This document shows positions 1-9,463 of a stretch of 64,000 bases of DNA, piece by piece. The position numbers and the translations under genes are program-made. This DNA comes from Xenoacremonium recifei. Lineage: Eukaryota > Ascomycota > Sordariomycetes > Hypocreales > Nectriaceae. Each line of letters opens with the position of its first letter. The first letter of the stretch is position 1. The notes below the pieces were generated by a model that searched no databases, had not been told where the DNA came from, and saw only the letters and a list, made by a program, of their open reading frames with translations. The stretch spans positions 186,001 to 250,000 of the forward strand of contig WOFQ01000044.1 of the NCBI GenBank assembly GCA_012184525.1, read 5' to 3'.

Positions 1-110
1 CAAAGCGTCTCTTTTGATGAGATGATATATACATTTGCATTGTAATATGAACACTCGAAACTCCTCCTAAAGCTTCTGGCATAACAGCAGCTCCTTCAAC
101 CCTCAGGAAA

Positions 111-1260
111 TCATTCCGAAATGCACTGGGAGTACCAGTCATTCATGGTGGAGCAGGTCGAGCCGGACTCGCAGCATGTCGCGCCAGTCCAGCCCTCGCC
201 GCCGCATTGTCCATAGAGAGATGCGCACTGGGGAACTAGTTAGCTTTGAAGCCATGCAACAGAACCTGGGGAAAACATACGCTGCCGCTGGAGCTGGAAG
301 TGCTACCAGAAGAAGAGCCGCTCGCGCTGCTGGGCGTCACTGCGGGAGCAGCCACAGTGGGAGTCGGGGTAGAGCTGGTGACAGCAACGACAACAGCAGC
401 GGGGGTTGTCGTCGGCGTTGATACAGCTGAAGTATCGTCTCCAGTGGTCTCAGTCCCGGTAGACTCGTCAGTGCTGGTGCTGTTGGCGCTTCCAACGGTG
501 ATCTCCGCCGAGCCGGTGCTGTAGTATCCCTCCGTCGCCATAATCTGGTAGTTGAACGTGCCCAAGTCCAGTCCAACGCTTGACCACGCATCGAAGTGAT
601 TCTGGGCGGTGATTGTGCCGCTGGTGCGCTTCGTGCGGCGCACCGACCAGTACTGATTGAACGTGGAAGTGCCTTCAATACTAGGTTCGTCGGTGCGGGT
701 GCTCTCGTAGATGTCATACGTCGAGCCATCGCTGGTGACTGTGCCCTTGAGTGTACCGCCGCTGCCCGGGTCGTATGTGCCGTATGATTCTACGATGTAG
801 TATTCTACAAGAGGGGAGGTCGTCCAGCCGTAGAGCGAGAGGTAGCTGTTGCCATCGGGGCTATAGGTACCGGAGAACTCGACGGATCTGAAGAGTTAGA
901 GAGGTATGTTATTATAGTTGAAGGAGATACTCACTGAGCACTCCCTGGATTCCAACCCTTGCCGCCGACAAAGTTTCCGCCTGTGCCCCATTCGATGCTG
1001 TAGGTGCCGCCATCGAGGTTGGTGTAAGTCACGTCGGCACCGCCATCTGTCCAAAACGAGTAGTAGAAACTATGAGATGCTGTTAGCAATGGGCCAAAAA
1101 CAGCTTATACGTTCGGCCTCACTCACCCGTTGTTTGTGCCAGTTTCGCTGGCCGTGCTTCGCTGCCTAAGCTTACTGAGGTTACTGAAGGGCTTGCTCGG
1201 GGCAGCCAGCGCCCCAGCGACCAGGGTCAACCCGGCGCAGAGAGACTTGAAGGAAGGCAT
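111..1260 (-). CDS. Endo-1,4-beta-xylanase, GH11 with C-terminal CBM1
   Basis: Secreted endoxylanase that hydrolyses internal beta-1,4 bonds of xylan. Four exons fit (1127-1260, 935-1069, 281-887, 111-227; sum 993 nt, 330 aa); all introns are GT..AG and 47-57 bp. Residues 1-19 are a signal peptide starting MPSFKSLCAG and ending at an ALA|AP site. The GH11 jelly-roll motifs are present: YYSFWTDGG near the start, the nucleophile Glu in YYIVESYG and the acid/base Glu in TEGYYSTG. A Ser/Thr/Pro/Val-rich linker of about 80 residues follows. The last exon encodes a complete fungal cellulose-binding domain (YGQCGGEGWTG...WYSQC) that is only reached by splicing out 228-280. The start at 1260 was chosen because the upstream in-frame ATG would bury the signal peptide. 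GH11 identity is certain; the substrate range of the linker/CBM combination is inferred. Confidence 0.95.
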
Positions 1261-1368
1261 TTCGGTGAAAGGATTTAAAACGAATGTCTTTGAAGAAATG
1301 AATGCGGAAAAGAATGAAAGGCACCACAACGCGACAACCTCTAACTCAAGCGGCTGGACGGCAGCACT

Positions 1369-1380
1369 TTATTTAAATAC
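1369..1380 (-). promoter_or_regulatory. TATA-like element of the xylanase
   Basis: On the minus strand this reads TATTTAAATAA, about 110 bp upstream of the xylanase ATG. That is a plausible TATA position for an inducible fungal hydrolase gene. It is supported by sequence only. Confidence 0.4.
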
Positions 1381-1699
1381 GACAACGCTCCTACCGAGAC
1401 GGAGAAATCATCATGTGCTACTCCGTATTGAGCCGAGGGGCCGCATGCACAGCCTGAAACATCTGTCGCGTGGTTCCAGAAATGCCATCAGATCGGAAAT
1501 TAAGGGCTGTTGTTTCGTGCATCCATTCTTCCTCCTATCGGAGAATTTAAAAGCCCCTTCTTTGTCAAGATATTGTTCGGCTCTCTGCCAGGAACCAGGA
1601 AACACAAATAAACACGCAAATCTCAAACATCGAGGCATAACATCGGCACGAGATGCCCCGCCCTGCCAAGTAAAGGAATATAAACAATCGAGAAATATA

Positions 1700-1775
1700 T
1701 GCCTAACCTGAACCCTATCCTATAGGATACGATCAATATCCCTATATCGACCCTATCCCTCATCTGGGTCCTATC
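1700..1775. repeat. Degenerate 13-bp-period repeat
   Basis: C/T-rich imperfect repeats with a period near 13 bp (units such as atcaatatcccta, tatcgaccctatc, cctcatctgggtc) lie just 3' of the amino-acid permease stop. The 15-mer at 1758-1772 recurs exactly at 15452-15466, so this belongs to a dispersed family. Confidence 0.5.
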
Positions 1776-1778
1776 AAT

Positions 1779-3370
1779 TTAGGTAGAGCCTGAGTTGTCG
1801 GCGCAGGTCCAAGCAGCTGTTCCGCCATCCTCTCTATAGGAGTCCGCAATGCTGACAATGGATCCATATGTACCGGCTATCATCAAGAAGGTTCCCGAAA
1901 CAATGACAAAGACACTCCAGATGACCATAAGAGTCCACCTGACTGATCGCTCCTCTTTGCCCTTGCTCCAATTATCATATAGCCACATACAACCCATAGG
2001 TTGGAAGGACAGCAGAGTTCCTAGAAGAGCACCAACTAGGGACACAAGGCCACCAAATACAGGAATTCCACTCGCAATCACGTAGGCAACAACAACGCTG
2101 AATAGTGTGCAGCCCAGCCAGGTCGCCCAGTGAATGACGCTATTGGAAGCCAGATGCTTCGATCCTCGCAGGATACGGACGAGAAGATATTTGGCTGGGT
2201 ACTATATCGATGATTAGCATGAAGTCTAGACATCAAAGTGACAAAATCGGACTCACGTGAATAAGCAGAATCGTCGACACACACAAGCCAGGAAGGGCGA
2301 GGCCGTAGCTGACTTTCTTCATTGTCGCGCCAGCAGAACCGAGAGCAGGGGAAGCAACGTATGAACCACAGTAAACGTAGACAACGCAGCCAATGGTGAT
2401 ATACGTCGCCGTGATTACTCCCTGGCAGAGGAACAACGATCGAGAGTATAGCCGTGGGTCTCGCATCTCGGATGCAATGCTGAAGAAGCCCGGTGTGCCA
2501 CAGTAGGCAAAGATGATGGATGACACGGCCGAAATGGCGTCCGTAAACGAGGGGTCGTTGGTGATCTTGAAATCGGACTTCCAGGGACCGGTCTGAGGCG
2601 CGGCGGCAGGGCGGTCTTGGACTCCAACAGCGATGGTCACAGTCAGGACTAACATAGCAATAGGTTAGACGATGTAATAGGCTGAAAACAGGCAATCGAC
2701 TTACTGGCTGTCATGATGGATCCCACGCCAACCCAGGCGAGCCAACTGATTCGGCTCAGGGTCTGGATACTGGCAAAGATGAATGCGATGATGGCTGCGA
2801 CAGCGACAAAAACGGCGGTGCATGCCCCATGCTCAGAAACGGCATTGAAACCGATAGAAAGACTCAGCATCCCAGAACCACCACAACAGATGAAGACTTG
2901 GAGATAGAGCATCAGCATCATCTTAAAAAAAGACCACAGGCGAACGACTTCACAGGAGAGGTATGCTCACAGAGACAGAATGCAACAGCAAAGACTTCGC
3001 GTCCTACGGGACCAAAGAGCTTGTATCCAACGTCGTCGATACCGTATACATCGCGATGGTTCACTTTGAAGACACCGACCATGTAATCAGACCAGGTGGT
3101 GATGCCGCCAATTGTAAGGAGGACAATCACGCCGGGCACAATGCCCAGAGTATCCAAGCAGGCAGGAATAGACAGGACTCCGAGACCGATTTGTGTTTTC
3201 ATCATGAGGGCGGCCGAAGCCAGCCATCCGACGTTACGGTAATTCGGTCCTTCCTCTGTGATGTCTCCAAAGACGGCATCATGAGCCAGGTCAACGTCCT
3301 GTACCTCACCCTGATGAGAAGGCACAGGACCCATGGCCTCGAAGTCACTATCGGTCTTCTTGGACGACAT
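1779..3370 (-). CDS. Neutral amino-acid permease (AAAP family, Mtr-like)
   Basis: Plasma-membrane amino-acid/proton symporter of the Aa_trans family. Four exons (2971-3370, 2705-2896, 2257-2648, 1779-2201) sum to 1407 nt, 468 aa. After a hydrophilic acidic N-terminus the protein has about eleven membrane segments. The first contains MMKTQIGLGVLSIP, the family signature; later ones include GACTAVFVAVAAI and SSIIFAYCGTPGFFSIASEM. These resemble Neurospora Mtr and related aromatic/neutral amino-acid permeases. The ATG at 3370 (MSSKKTDSD) was chosen over an upstream ATG because it matches the family's short cytosolic N-terminus. Exon 2 has a weak acceptor (CAAG), but joining there restores the conserved LFFIC..GSGMLS segment. 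Substrate is not predictable beyond neutral amino acids. Confidence 0.9.
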
Positions 3371-3530
3371 GATGGACAGAAACATAGAAACAACGGGGGA
3401 TCGACTTAGACGATGGCATGAAACAGAAGAGGTGGATTGGAGCTTCGAGTGGACTGGAGTTTCGAGTTCCACGTCGATGACATTCCCCCGGATTCAGGAT
3501 GGGCGGTCTCAAGCCTATTTAAACCTAATT

Positions 3531-3554
3531 GCCATGACTCTTGCCATGACTCTT
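3531..3554. repeat. 12-bp tandem direct repeat (x2)
   Basis: Two perfect adjacent copies of gccatgactctt in the upstream region of the amino-acid permease. TGACTC is the core recognised by Gcn4/CpcA-type bZIP factors, so the pair could serve general amino-acid control. The repeat is seen; the role is inferred. Confidence 0.5.
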
Positions 3555-4193
3555 GCAATACTATTACTATCTTATTACTATCTCCGGAGTACTATCTTAG
3601 TGTACCCTCTGCGGGCTGACGTGACAGCTGGAGACGGCAGCTATCTCGTAGTGAGTGGATGTATACTGATCGGGCAGCTGGAGGTTGCTGCGCGCTCCAA
3701 AATCGGCATGTGTCCCCGTAGCCCCCAGCGTCAGTCGATTCTTACTCAGTCCAGGACCAGCGCGGCACGCGGAGGCCTTCCCGTCTTCCGTCGCGGGTCC
3801 GGGGTACCGGCTTGTCCAGTTGCCCCTGTGGATCGGTTCCGAAGTCCCCAGCCTCTGAGAGGCGTTATAACCAAGCCAAAGCAATTCACCGCGGTGGCCT
3901 TCCCGATACAGATTGCCTACGACCACCTTTTGCTTATATACTGGAAATTGCACGCGAGCAGTCTATTATCGTAAGGAGTATATCAATCTTCACAGCCCCC
4001 CGTCGGAAAACTCGTGGCGAAGTTTCGGGGTCCCCGGTCGGCTACCAGAGCATGGTAAATGGTTCGTGGGGTTGCCTAGCCTTGCAGCTCTGCGATGCAA
4101 CGGCTATCATCAATGAGAGCAAATGACGTAAGTCGTCCGATAGGTTAGGTACCGAAACTACTGATATCCATGTGAGATATCCATGAGAAGTAG

Positions 4194-4269
4194 GTGTCTC
4201 GGGGGGGAACCCGCGTTCTCGGCAGGTTATTGTGTCTCGGGGGTGAACCCGTGTTTTCGGCAGGTTATC
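4194..4269. repeat. 38-bp tandem duplication
   Basis: Two adjacent 38-bp units (4194-4231 and 4232-4269) beginning gtgtctcggggg and ending ggcaggttat. They differ at a handful of positions, mostly C/T. No coding role is seen. Confidence 0.8.
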
Positions 4270-4695
4270 CCGTAGCGTCACCTGGAAAGCATATCAGCGT
4301 ACAGGACCGTCAATGAAACAACAACATGCGCTTTGACCACTATAGCATCCAAGCCTCCATGAGGTGCGCTATTTCGTTTGTGTGTGATGCGGGTGGCAAT
4401 CTTTACTGAACCTGGTCCAGTGATATGATTCTTAGAAATTATCGCAAGTAATGTATAGTGCTTTTCCCGGCGCATCGGGAGCCAGACCGCTAGTTTGATA
4501 TCAGAGGAAGCAGTGGAATTTCGAGCACGGCCCAGACTTTAAATCAGGAGACGGGATTCAACTGCATCCTTGAGTTTAGTATGGAGAGAGAGTAATCCTA
4601 GGAGTATACTTCCAGATACAGAGATGACTCTTTCTCGCGTCTCGGGTACACCGAGATACTTCCGTACTGAGAGAAAACAATAGTCATATTCTATT

Positions 4696-4759
4696 CCAGA
4701 AATAAGGGATAAAGGTTTGGATAAGAGATAGGGATATAGATATGGGCTAGAGATGAGGG
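4696..4759. repeat. Degenerate 13-bp-period repeat
   Basis: Five adjoining units of 12-13 bp, each ending in gg or ggg (for example ataagagataggg, atatagatatggg, ctagagatgaggg), lying about 200 bp 3' of the 2EXR gene. Period and style match the repeats at 1700, 9293 and 15432. Confidence 0.55.
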
Positions 4760-4968
4760 CTTGGAACAGTTTTCCGGATTGGGGACATGGTCTGGGTCAG
4801 GCGAAGAGTATATAATCCGTATACAAAGGATCTATTATCTAGATATGAAAGCTTTTAAACTTAGTGTTCTGATCCATAGCAGTAGGTCTTATTGAGAATA
4901 CACCACCGTTTCTGTGTTTGAGACAATGAGTCTGGCTTGTGGTTTGTAGCTACCCACTAACCATCAAA

Positions 4969-6096
4969 TCAATTACAGCCTGTTCCGTTAGTGCCAGGTA
5001 GTTGACGTAATACTTTGAAAAAATGCTCCGTATATTCGGAGGGTCTTGCAGCATATGCCTGTCGTTTGCGTCTCGTGGGTCGGCACAGATGTCTGGCCTT
5101 CCAGATGAAGGATAAGACCGGTACATCACGGTTTCGGTTCCGGTGGCTGAAAGGATGTTCCTGTCCTTCCCTCATATAGCTCTCCACGTATTTATTCTTC
5201 CCGTCGATGAAGGTATGGCTCTTTTGTTTAGGTGTAAGGGGGCTGGGGCCGTATGACGACTCCAGCCTCCAACGGTACCGGTTGTCATGATGTCGTGATA
5301 CTTTTCCCGTTGGCAGTTGCTCTCCTCGATCGATGAGCCATATCCGAGCCCAACCGGGGAGCTCGCCTTTAGACCAAGCATAGTGAGCGCGCATAGCCAG
5401 GCCCCTATTTGAAGGCTCTTGCAAACACTTAAGCATTGACTCTCTGCTAATATCAAATCCATCGTCCCAGCTATCGTGGAAATCGAGGGCAAGGTTGATA
5501 TCGGGTGCCTGGGGAAGGTGGAAGAATGGAAGACGAGTAATTAATATGTCCCATTTTAAGGAGACACATGCTTCCAGGTCTTCGGGGGAGAATCGGAAAC
5601 ATATGATGTCACGATTCGGGATCTTAAGATAGACGTATTGCCCTCCGTGGCTCAGGGTGACTAGGTTGCGGTCGCTGGATGATAACAGTTGATGCTTGAG
5701 CATAATAGCGCGAGACTCCTTGCAGGAATTTTGTAGACCGGCATCCCAGAAGTAGTTGAACCGATTGGCCTCGGCCCAGGAGCATTCTGATGGTTGCGAA
5801 TGCAATATAGGGGGGTAAATAAATCGTAAACGTCCATCATCCCAGCGACGATACGGTTTCTTTGGCTCCGGGGGGTAGTCGAGCATCATTTTCTGCAGGG
5901 AGCTCCGTCGGTGGCCTTTGTCGTCGCTGTTGAACAAGGAGTAGTAATGGATTCGCGGGGCGTCGTCGTTGCAAATCGCTATCTTCCAGATCATCCACCG
6001 TATTTCTGGCGCTAACTTGGGAAATAAATGGAAGGCAGTCAGTGGTTTCAGAATATTGCGGCTGATTATGCCGCGTCGTGTTCTAAAGACCGCCAT
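4969..6096 (-). CDS. 2EXR-domain protein, hypothetical
   Basis: A single-exon 375-aa protein. Residues about 20-45 read FHLFPKLAPEIRWMIWKIA, the conserved opening of the fungal 2EXR domain (F..LP.EIR..IW). This is an F-box-like helical module common in large, lineage-expanded families of Pezizomycotina; biochemical function is unknown. The rest is a mixed alpha/beta region with conserved-looking Trp/Tyr-rich stretches (ANRFNYFWDAGLQNSCKESR is typical of the family's second half) and a basic C-terminus. No signal peptide or membrane segment. It stands alone between two gene-poor stretches. Family assignment is from the motif; no role is proposed. Confidence 0.8.
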   Translation of the reverse strand: MAVFRTRRGIISRNILKPLTAFHLFPKLAPEIRWMIWKIAICNDDAPRIHYYSLFNSDDKGHRRSSLQKMMLDYPPEPKKPYRRWDDGRLRFIYPPILHSQPSECSWAEANRFNYFWDAGLQNSCKESRAIMLKHQLLSSSDRNLVTLSHGGQYVYLKIPNRDIICFRFSPEDLEACVSLKWDILITRLPFFHLPQAPDINLALDFHDSWDDGFDISRESMLKCLQEPSNRGLAMRAHYAWSKGELPGWARIWLIDRGEQLPTGKVSRHHDNRYRWRLESSYGPSPLTPKQKSHTFIDGKNKYVESYMREGQEHPFSHRNRNRDVPVLSFIWKARHLCRPTRRKRQAYAARPSEYTEHFFKVLRQLPGTNGTGCN

Positions 6097-7677
6097 GGAT
6101 CACCTGTTCGTGAAATCGACCGACACCAGCGTGTTCCAATGGAATGACAGCCCCAAAAGCGAGCCCAGACAGGGCCATGCTATTTTAAAGACCCAGGAAA
6201 AGTGTTAGTGGGGCTGAAAAAAAAAAGCCATACTTACTCCCACGTGTGTCATTTCTATGACGTGTCCGATTTGATCGAGCAGCCTTAAATGTATCATCGG
6301 GTGAGGGTTAGGTACTCAAGTTTAAGGACCACAGTCAATAATACTAAGAAAGGCAAAAGTAATTTCATTCTAATCTTCTATAGCCAGAGAGGTGCGCCAG
6401 TCTAATTCTTACGATGTGCCCTTTTCTTGGTGTTATCAATTGCTTGGCTATTGCCAGCTGCGCGATAGTCGCGATCAAAGGATCTGGATTGCCGGTTAGC
6501 CCCTAAAGACAGTCTTTGCGGTGTTCTACCTCTACGCCCTTGCTCTATTTGATGATAGTGCAATGAATGAAATTGCAAGAACTATCGACTTTGTTACTCT
6601 TTTGAGAAGATAAAGAAATAATGTCCTGTGCTATCTCACTTTCTACGCCGGGGCTTTGTTGGTCAGAGATCCAGTGCTTCATTGTCCTGGAAACTGCCTC
6701 TCTTTTGATGTTTATTTACTAACAACCGTGTACAACACACTGGTATATCGGCCGTAGTCACCCACTCCTGCGTAGACTTATGCCTCACCATTCTAGAGTC
6801 CCTGATGAGGGAGGTGCATGTTGAGTTTGGGAGCAAGAGATGTCATTGCTTGCGTTATTTTACAGAAGGTCTTAGCGTCTTCTGATACGATCAGAAGAAT
6901 CGGGAAGGCGGGGAACAGCTACAGGTAGCCTGGGGTTTGAGAAGAAGACATTAGAGAACCCAAGCAGTTATTTCCTCAACACCTAATATCAGAGATGTGT
7001 GGATAGCTATTGCTCGTCCAGTTTGGCCAGGAGTAAAATAAGCTCTTATCACGCCTTCTGCAGCTCGATATGGGAGCGAGGTTTGCTGCTTGTAAAATGT
7101 GCACCAAACTGTCAGGTGAGATTTTATTTCTTCGCAATTCTGTTCGGAGGTTCATTGGAGGGGGGCAGGGATGATTGAATAGGTAATCATTTACCTTGAC
7201 GTTTCTTATAAGCCCCCTGCAACCGAACCCTAGATTGGACTTCCGGTATGAATCGCTCCTCGTAGATCGGTGTGCATATTGTGGATAGACTCGGGTTTGG
7301 CAGGCGAACCTGGTTCAATCATTGAAACTCAATAAAGACCCATTAAGAATATGTTGGCAGGACCAAAGGACCTGATTAAGTGCATGTAAACAATGGTGTC
7401 GATATTGATTCTTCTTCAACACCACCACCGCCACCCCCGAAATCGTATGAAGCTAAGCCCCAATGACCCTATCTATATGTGCACTATTTTCAGTGAACTA
7501 ATTTGATACCTAGCCGTTCCAGACCCGTGAGTACCTACGATTTTACCTCTCGTACGGGGAACTGACGAATCTATGTCACATCATAGACAATACTCAACGT
7601 CAACGTGTGTATCATGATTGGACCTTTCTCATTTGATACCCAAGCTGATATACTATCTCTGCTATAAGCCAATCACC
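6097..7677. other. Gene-free AT-rich stretch
   Basis: About 1.6 kb with no open frame of useful length on either strand and no recognisable RNA gene. A poly-A run lies at 6217-6227. The composition and the micro-exon genes that follow suggest an accessory segment. Nothing else is supported. Confidence 0.6.
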
Positions 7678-8791
7678 ATGTCCGCTCCGGTAAGACTCCT
7701 CGAGATATTTATCTATCGAGTTACTGATGAAATATAGAACAACGACGGCGCACCCAACCAGGGTGTTGATGCGGCCGCTGCGGCGGCTCTCACATCGGTT
7801 AGTACCCTAGACCATATGAGGGATTGATTGCTGGGACAGCACTAACGTTGATACTTTAGATGGCCAACCAGACCGTAATTACTATGAGACCCCAAATCTT
7901 GGCCCTGATGGCGGACTTTAGGCTAATTTGACAACAAAGATCGAGGAACCCCAGGGTGCCGGTGGGGGGGGTCCGCGGCCGCTATGTGAAAGCAAGTAGC
8001 ACACCCCGAATAGATCTGCACCTCTCTAACAAGTTCTATCTAGCGATACTCCGCCCAAGTAAGTCGTCGTTTTATATCTCTTACGGCCCTACTGTGGATA
8101 GGTTGATAGAGGGCTAATATGTCTGATCACGCATATAGTGGTGGAATGCCGAGATTGCCGTAAGTCATATTCAGATCTTATCAATCTCACAATTAAATAC
8201 TGATATCTTTTCAGAAGGCTGAAGCAACCCTGGGCGTAAGTTTTGAAACTATATATTTAGAAGTGATATACTGATGGAGGCTTGCGTCCAGAAGAAAGAG
8301 AAAAAGCTAGAGGTAATTCATCATCTAACCAACTTATGACTAATTCTTGGGGAGTATATACTGATGGATTTACAGAAGGACAAGAAGTCCCAGCGGGTAA
8401 GAAACAGACAACGATTACATTACGCAAGACTATATACTAATCTAGAGTGTGAAAGGCCCGAGAAATCTTGATCAATGTAAGAAAGAAAATTTATCTGTCA
8501 TTCCTTTTTTATGTTATTTAACTTCTTTGCGACAATAGCGCCTTGACGGCGAGATTGACGTGAGTTTCATTGGGTCTCAATTATAGGTACTATAGTTAAC
8601 AATTATCCTAGGTTCTCAAAAGATTTATCGAGGTATGCACAGTGATCAAGTTCATCAGGGAAGATTTAACATGATATACTCTATAAAGGATGCGAAGGAA
8701 GAGCTCGACGTAAGTATTTCCAGATATTTTGACTATATGTGTAATCTAATCATGCTATTTATAGACTATTACGGAAGAAAACCAGGATTAA
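7678..8791 (+). CDS. Micro-exon heptad-repeat gene (21-nt exons), copy 1
   Basis: Thirteen exons can be placed, all phase 0: 7678-7689, 7738-7797, 7860-7985, 8044-8058, then eight exons of exactly 21 nt (8139-8159, 8215-8235, 8292-8312, 8376-8396, 8456-8476, 8539-8559, 8612-8632, 8689-8709) and a terminal 8765-8791. Introns are GT..AG, about 48-80 bp. The total is 136 codons. Each 21-nt exon encodes one heptad (WWNAEIA, KAEATLG, KKEKKLE, KDKKSQR, AREILIN, RLDGEID, VLKRFIE, DAKEELD) with hydrophobic residues mostly at positions 2 and 6. The product would be a small charged coiled coil after an Ala-rich N-terminus. The third exon is 126 nt (six times 21) and carries an in-frame TGA at 7929-7931, where the copy at 28.5 kb has TGG. 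The gene may therefore be inactivated or spliced differently. I do not recognise a named family. Exon regularity is seen; expression and function are unknown. Confidence 0.72.
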
Positions 8792-8938
8792 TAACATTAA
8801 TTATGGAGGTCTATTCAGCATCATCAACACCTAATTGATAATATTCTCCTTTAAATTTTGAGCAGTCATCTCCATATCTGAAACGACAGTGAATAATACA
8901 CCTCAACATTTACAAATGCCCTGGAAAGCCCTATCCAG

Positions 8939-9236
8939 CGTTACTCCCTCAAAGTACGTCGTCATTTCATGCCTCTCATGACCATACTGAGTGTGGGTTG
9001 ATTGCGTCCCAGTCAAGGGTATATGGTTGACATTTACACTAGGTCCTGGAAAAATTCATCCAGGTACGCAGCGTGATCAAGTTCACCAGGGAAGATTTAA
9101 CATGATATACTCTATAAAGGACGCAAAGCGCGAGCTCCAGGTAATTGTTCCTAGATATTTTTTTTTTTTGGCTATATGTGTGATCTAATCATGCTGTTTG
9201 TAGCTTGTTGTGGAAGAAAACGAGAATCAGGATTAA
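8939..9236 (+). pseudogene. Truncated tandem copy of the micro-exon gene, copy 2
   Basis: Contains the homologue of the 15-nt exon (8939-8953, RYSLK), then jumps directly to homologues of the last three exons: 9043-9063 (VLEKFIQ), 9120-9140 (DAKRELQ) and 9204-9236 (LVVEENENQD then stop). Splice sites and phase are intact. The 56-bp intron 9064-9119 matches the 8633-8688 intron at 52 of 56 positions, whereas the flanking 21-nt exons differ at 6 and 7 of 21 positions. The five heptad exons between WWNAEIA and RLDGEID, and everything 5' of RYSLK, are absent. It is most likely a deleted duplicate, though the remaining exons could be used as an alternative 3' end of copy 1. Confidence 0.65.
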
Positions 9237-9292
9237 AGATGCCCCGGGCACTCTAAGATCAATTATGGAGGTCTAGTTTTGGGGTGTATAGC

Positions 9293-9396
9293 AGGAATAC
9301 AGCCCAGGAATACAGATCAGAAATACAGATCAGAAATACAGATTAGGAATTCAGCTTAGGGATACTGGCTATAGATGCAGTTTATGGATACAGGGT
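9293..9396. repeat. 13-bp minisatellite, about 8 units
   Basis: Head-to-tail 13-bp units with consensus aggaatacagatc: 9293-9305, 9306-9318, 9319-9331, 9332-9344, 9345-9357, 9358-9370, and two more diverged units to 9396. It lies between the truncated micro-exon copy and the 3' end of the DUF7708 gene. Confidence 0.8.
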
Positions 9397-9463
9397 TGGG
9401 ACTCACATGAAGCGCGGCAGCTAGACAGTCTGCATTCAGAACAATGATCAACCGCAGATGAAT

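Larger units (their letters stand above)
3371..4968. other. Intergenic region with small repeats
   Basis: No supportable gene. It holds the permease promoter (minus-strand TTTAAATA at 3516-3523, about 145 bp from its ATG), a 12-bp direct repeat at 3531-3554, a 38-bp tandem duplication at 4194-4269 and a 13-bp-period degenerate repeat at 4696-4759. Open frames here are short and lack domain or codon signals. Confidence 0.6.

Noticed and set aside
7290..7330. Second B-box-like GGTTCAATC
   Set aside because: No A box or cloverleaf can be formed with the preceding 70 bases.
7962..7971. G-run indel as the cause of frame trouble in the micro-exon gene
   Set aside because: If the exon starts at 7860 and runs to 7985 without the 7875 donor, it is 126 nt and phase 0 throughout. 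Only the TGA remains, so no indel is needed.
7770..7982. Two GCGGCCGC sites as possible vector contamination
   Set aside because: Both lie within the micro-exon gene's Ala-rich and Gly/Arg-rich exons, in continuous fungal-like sequence, and no vector sequence adjoins.
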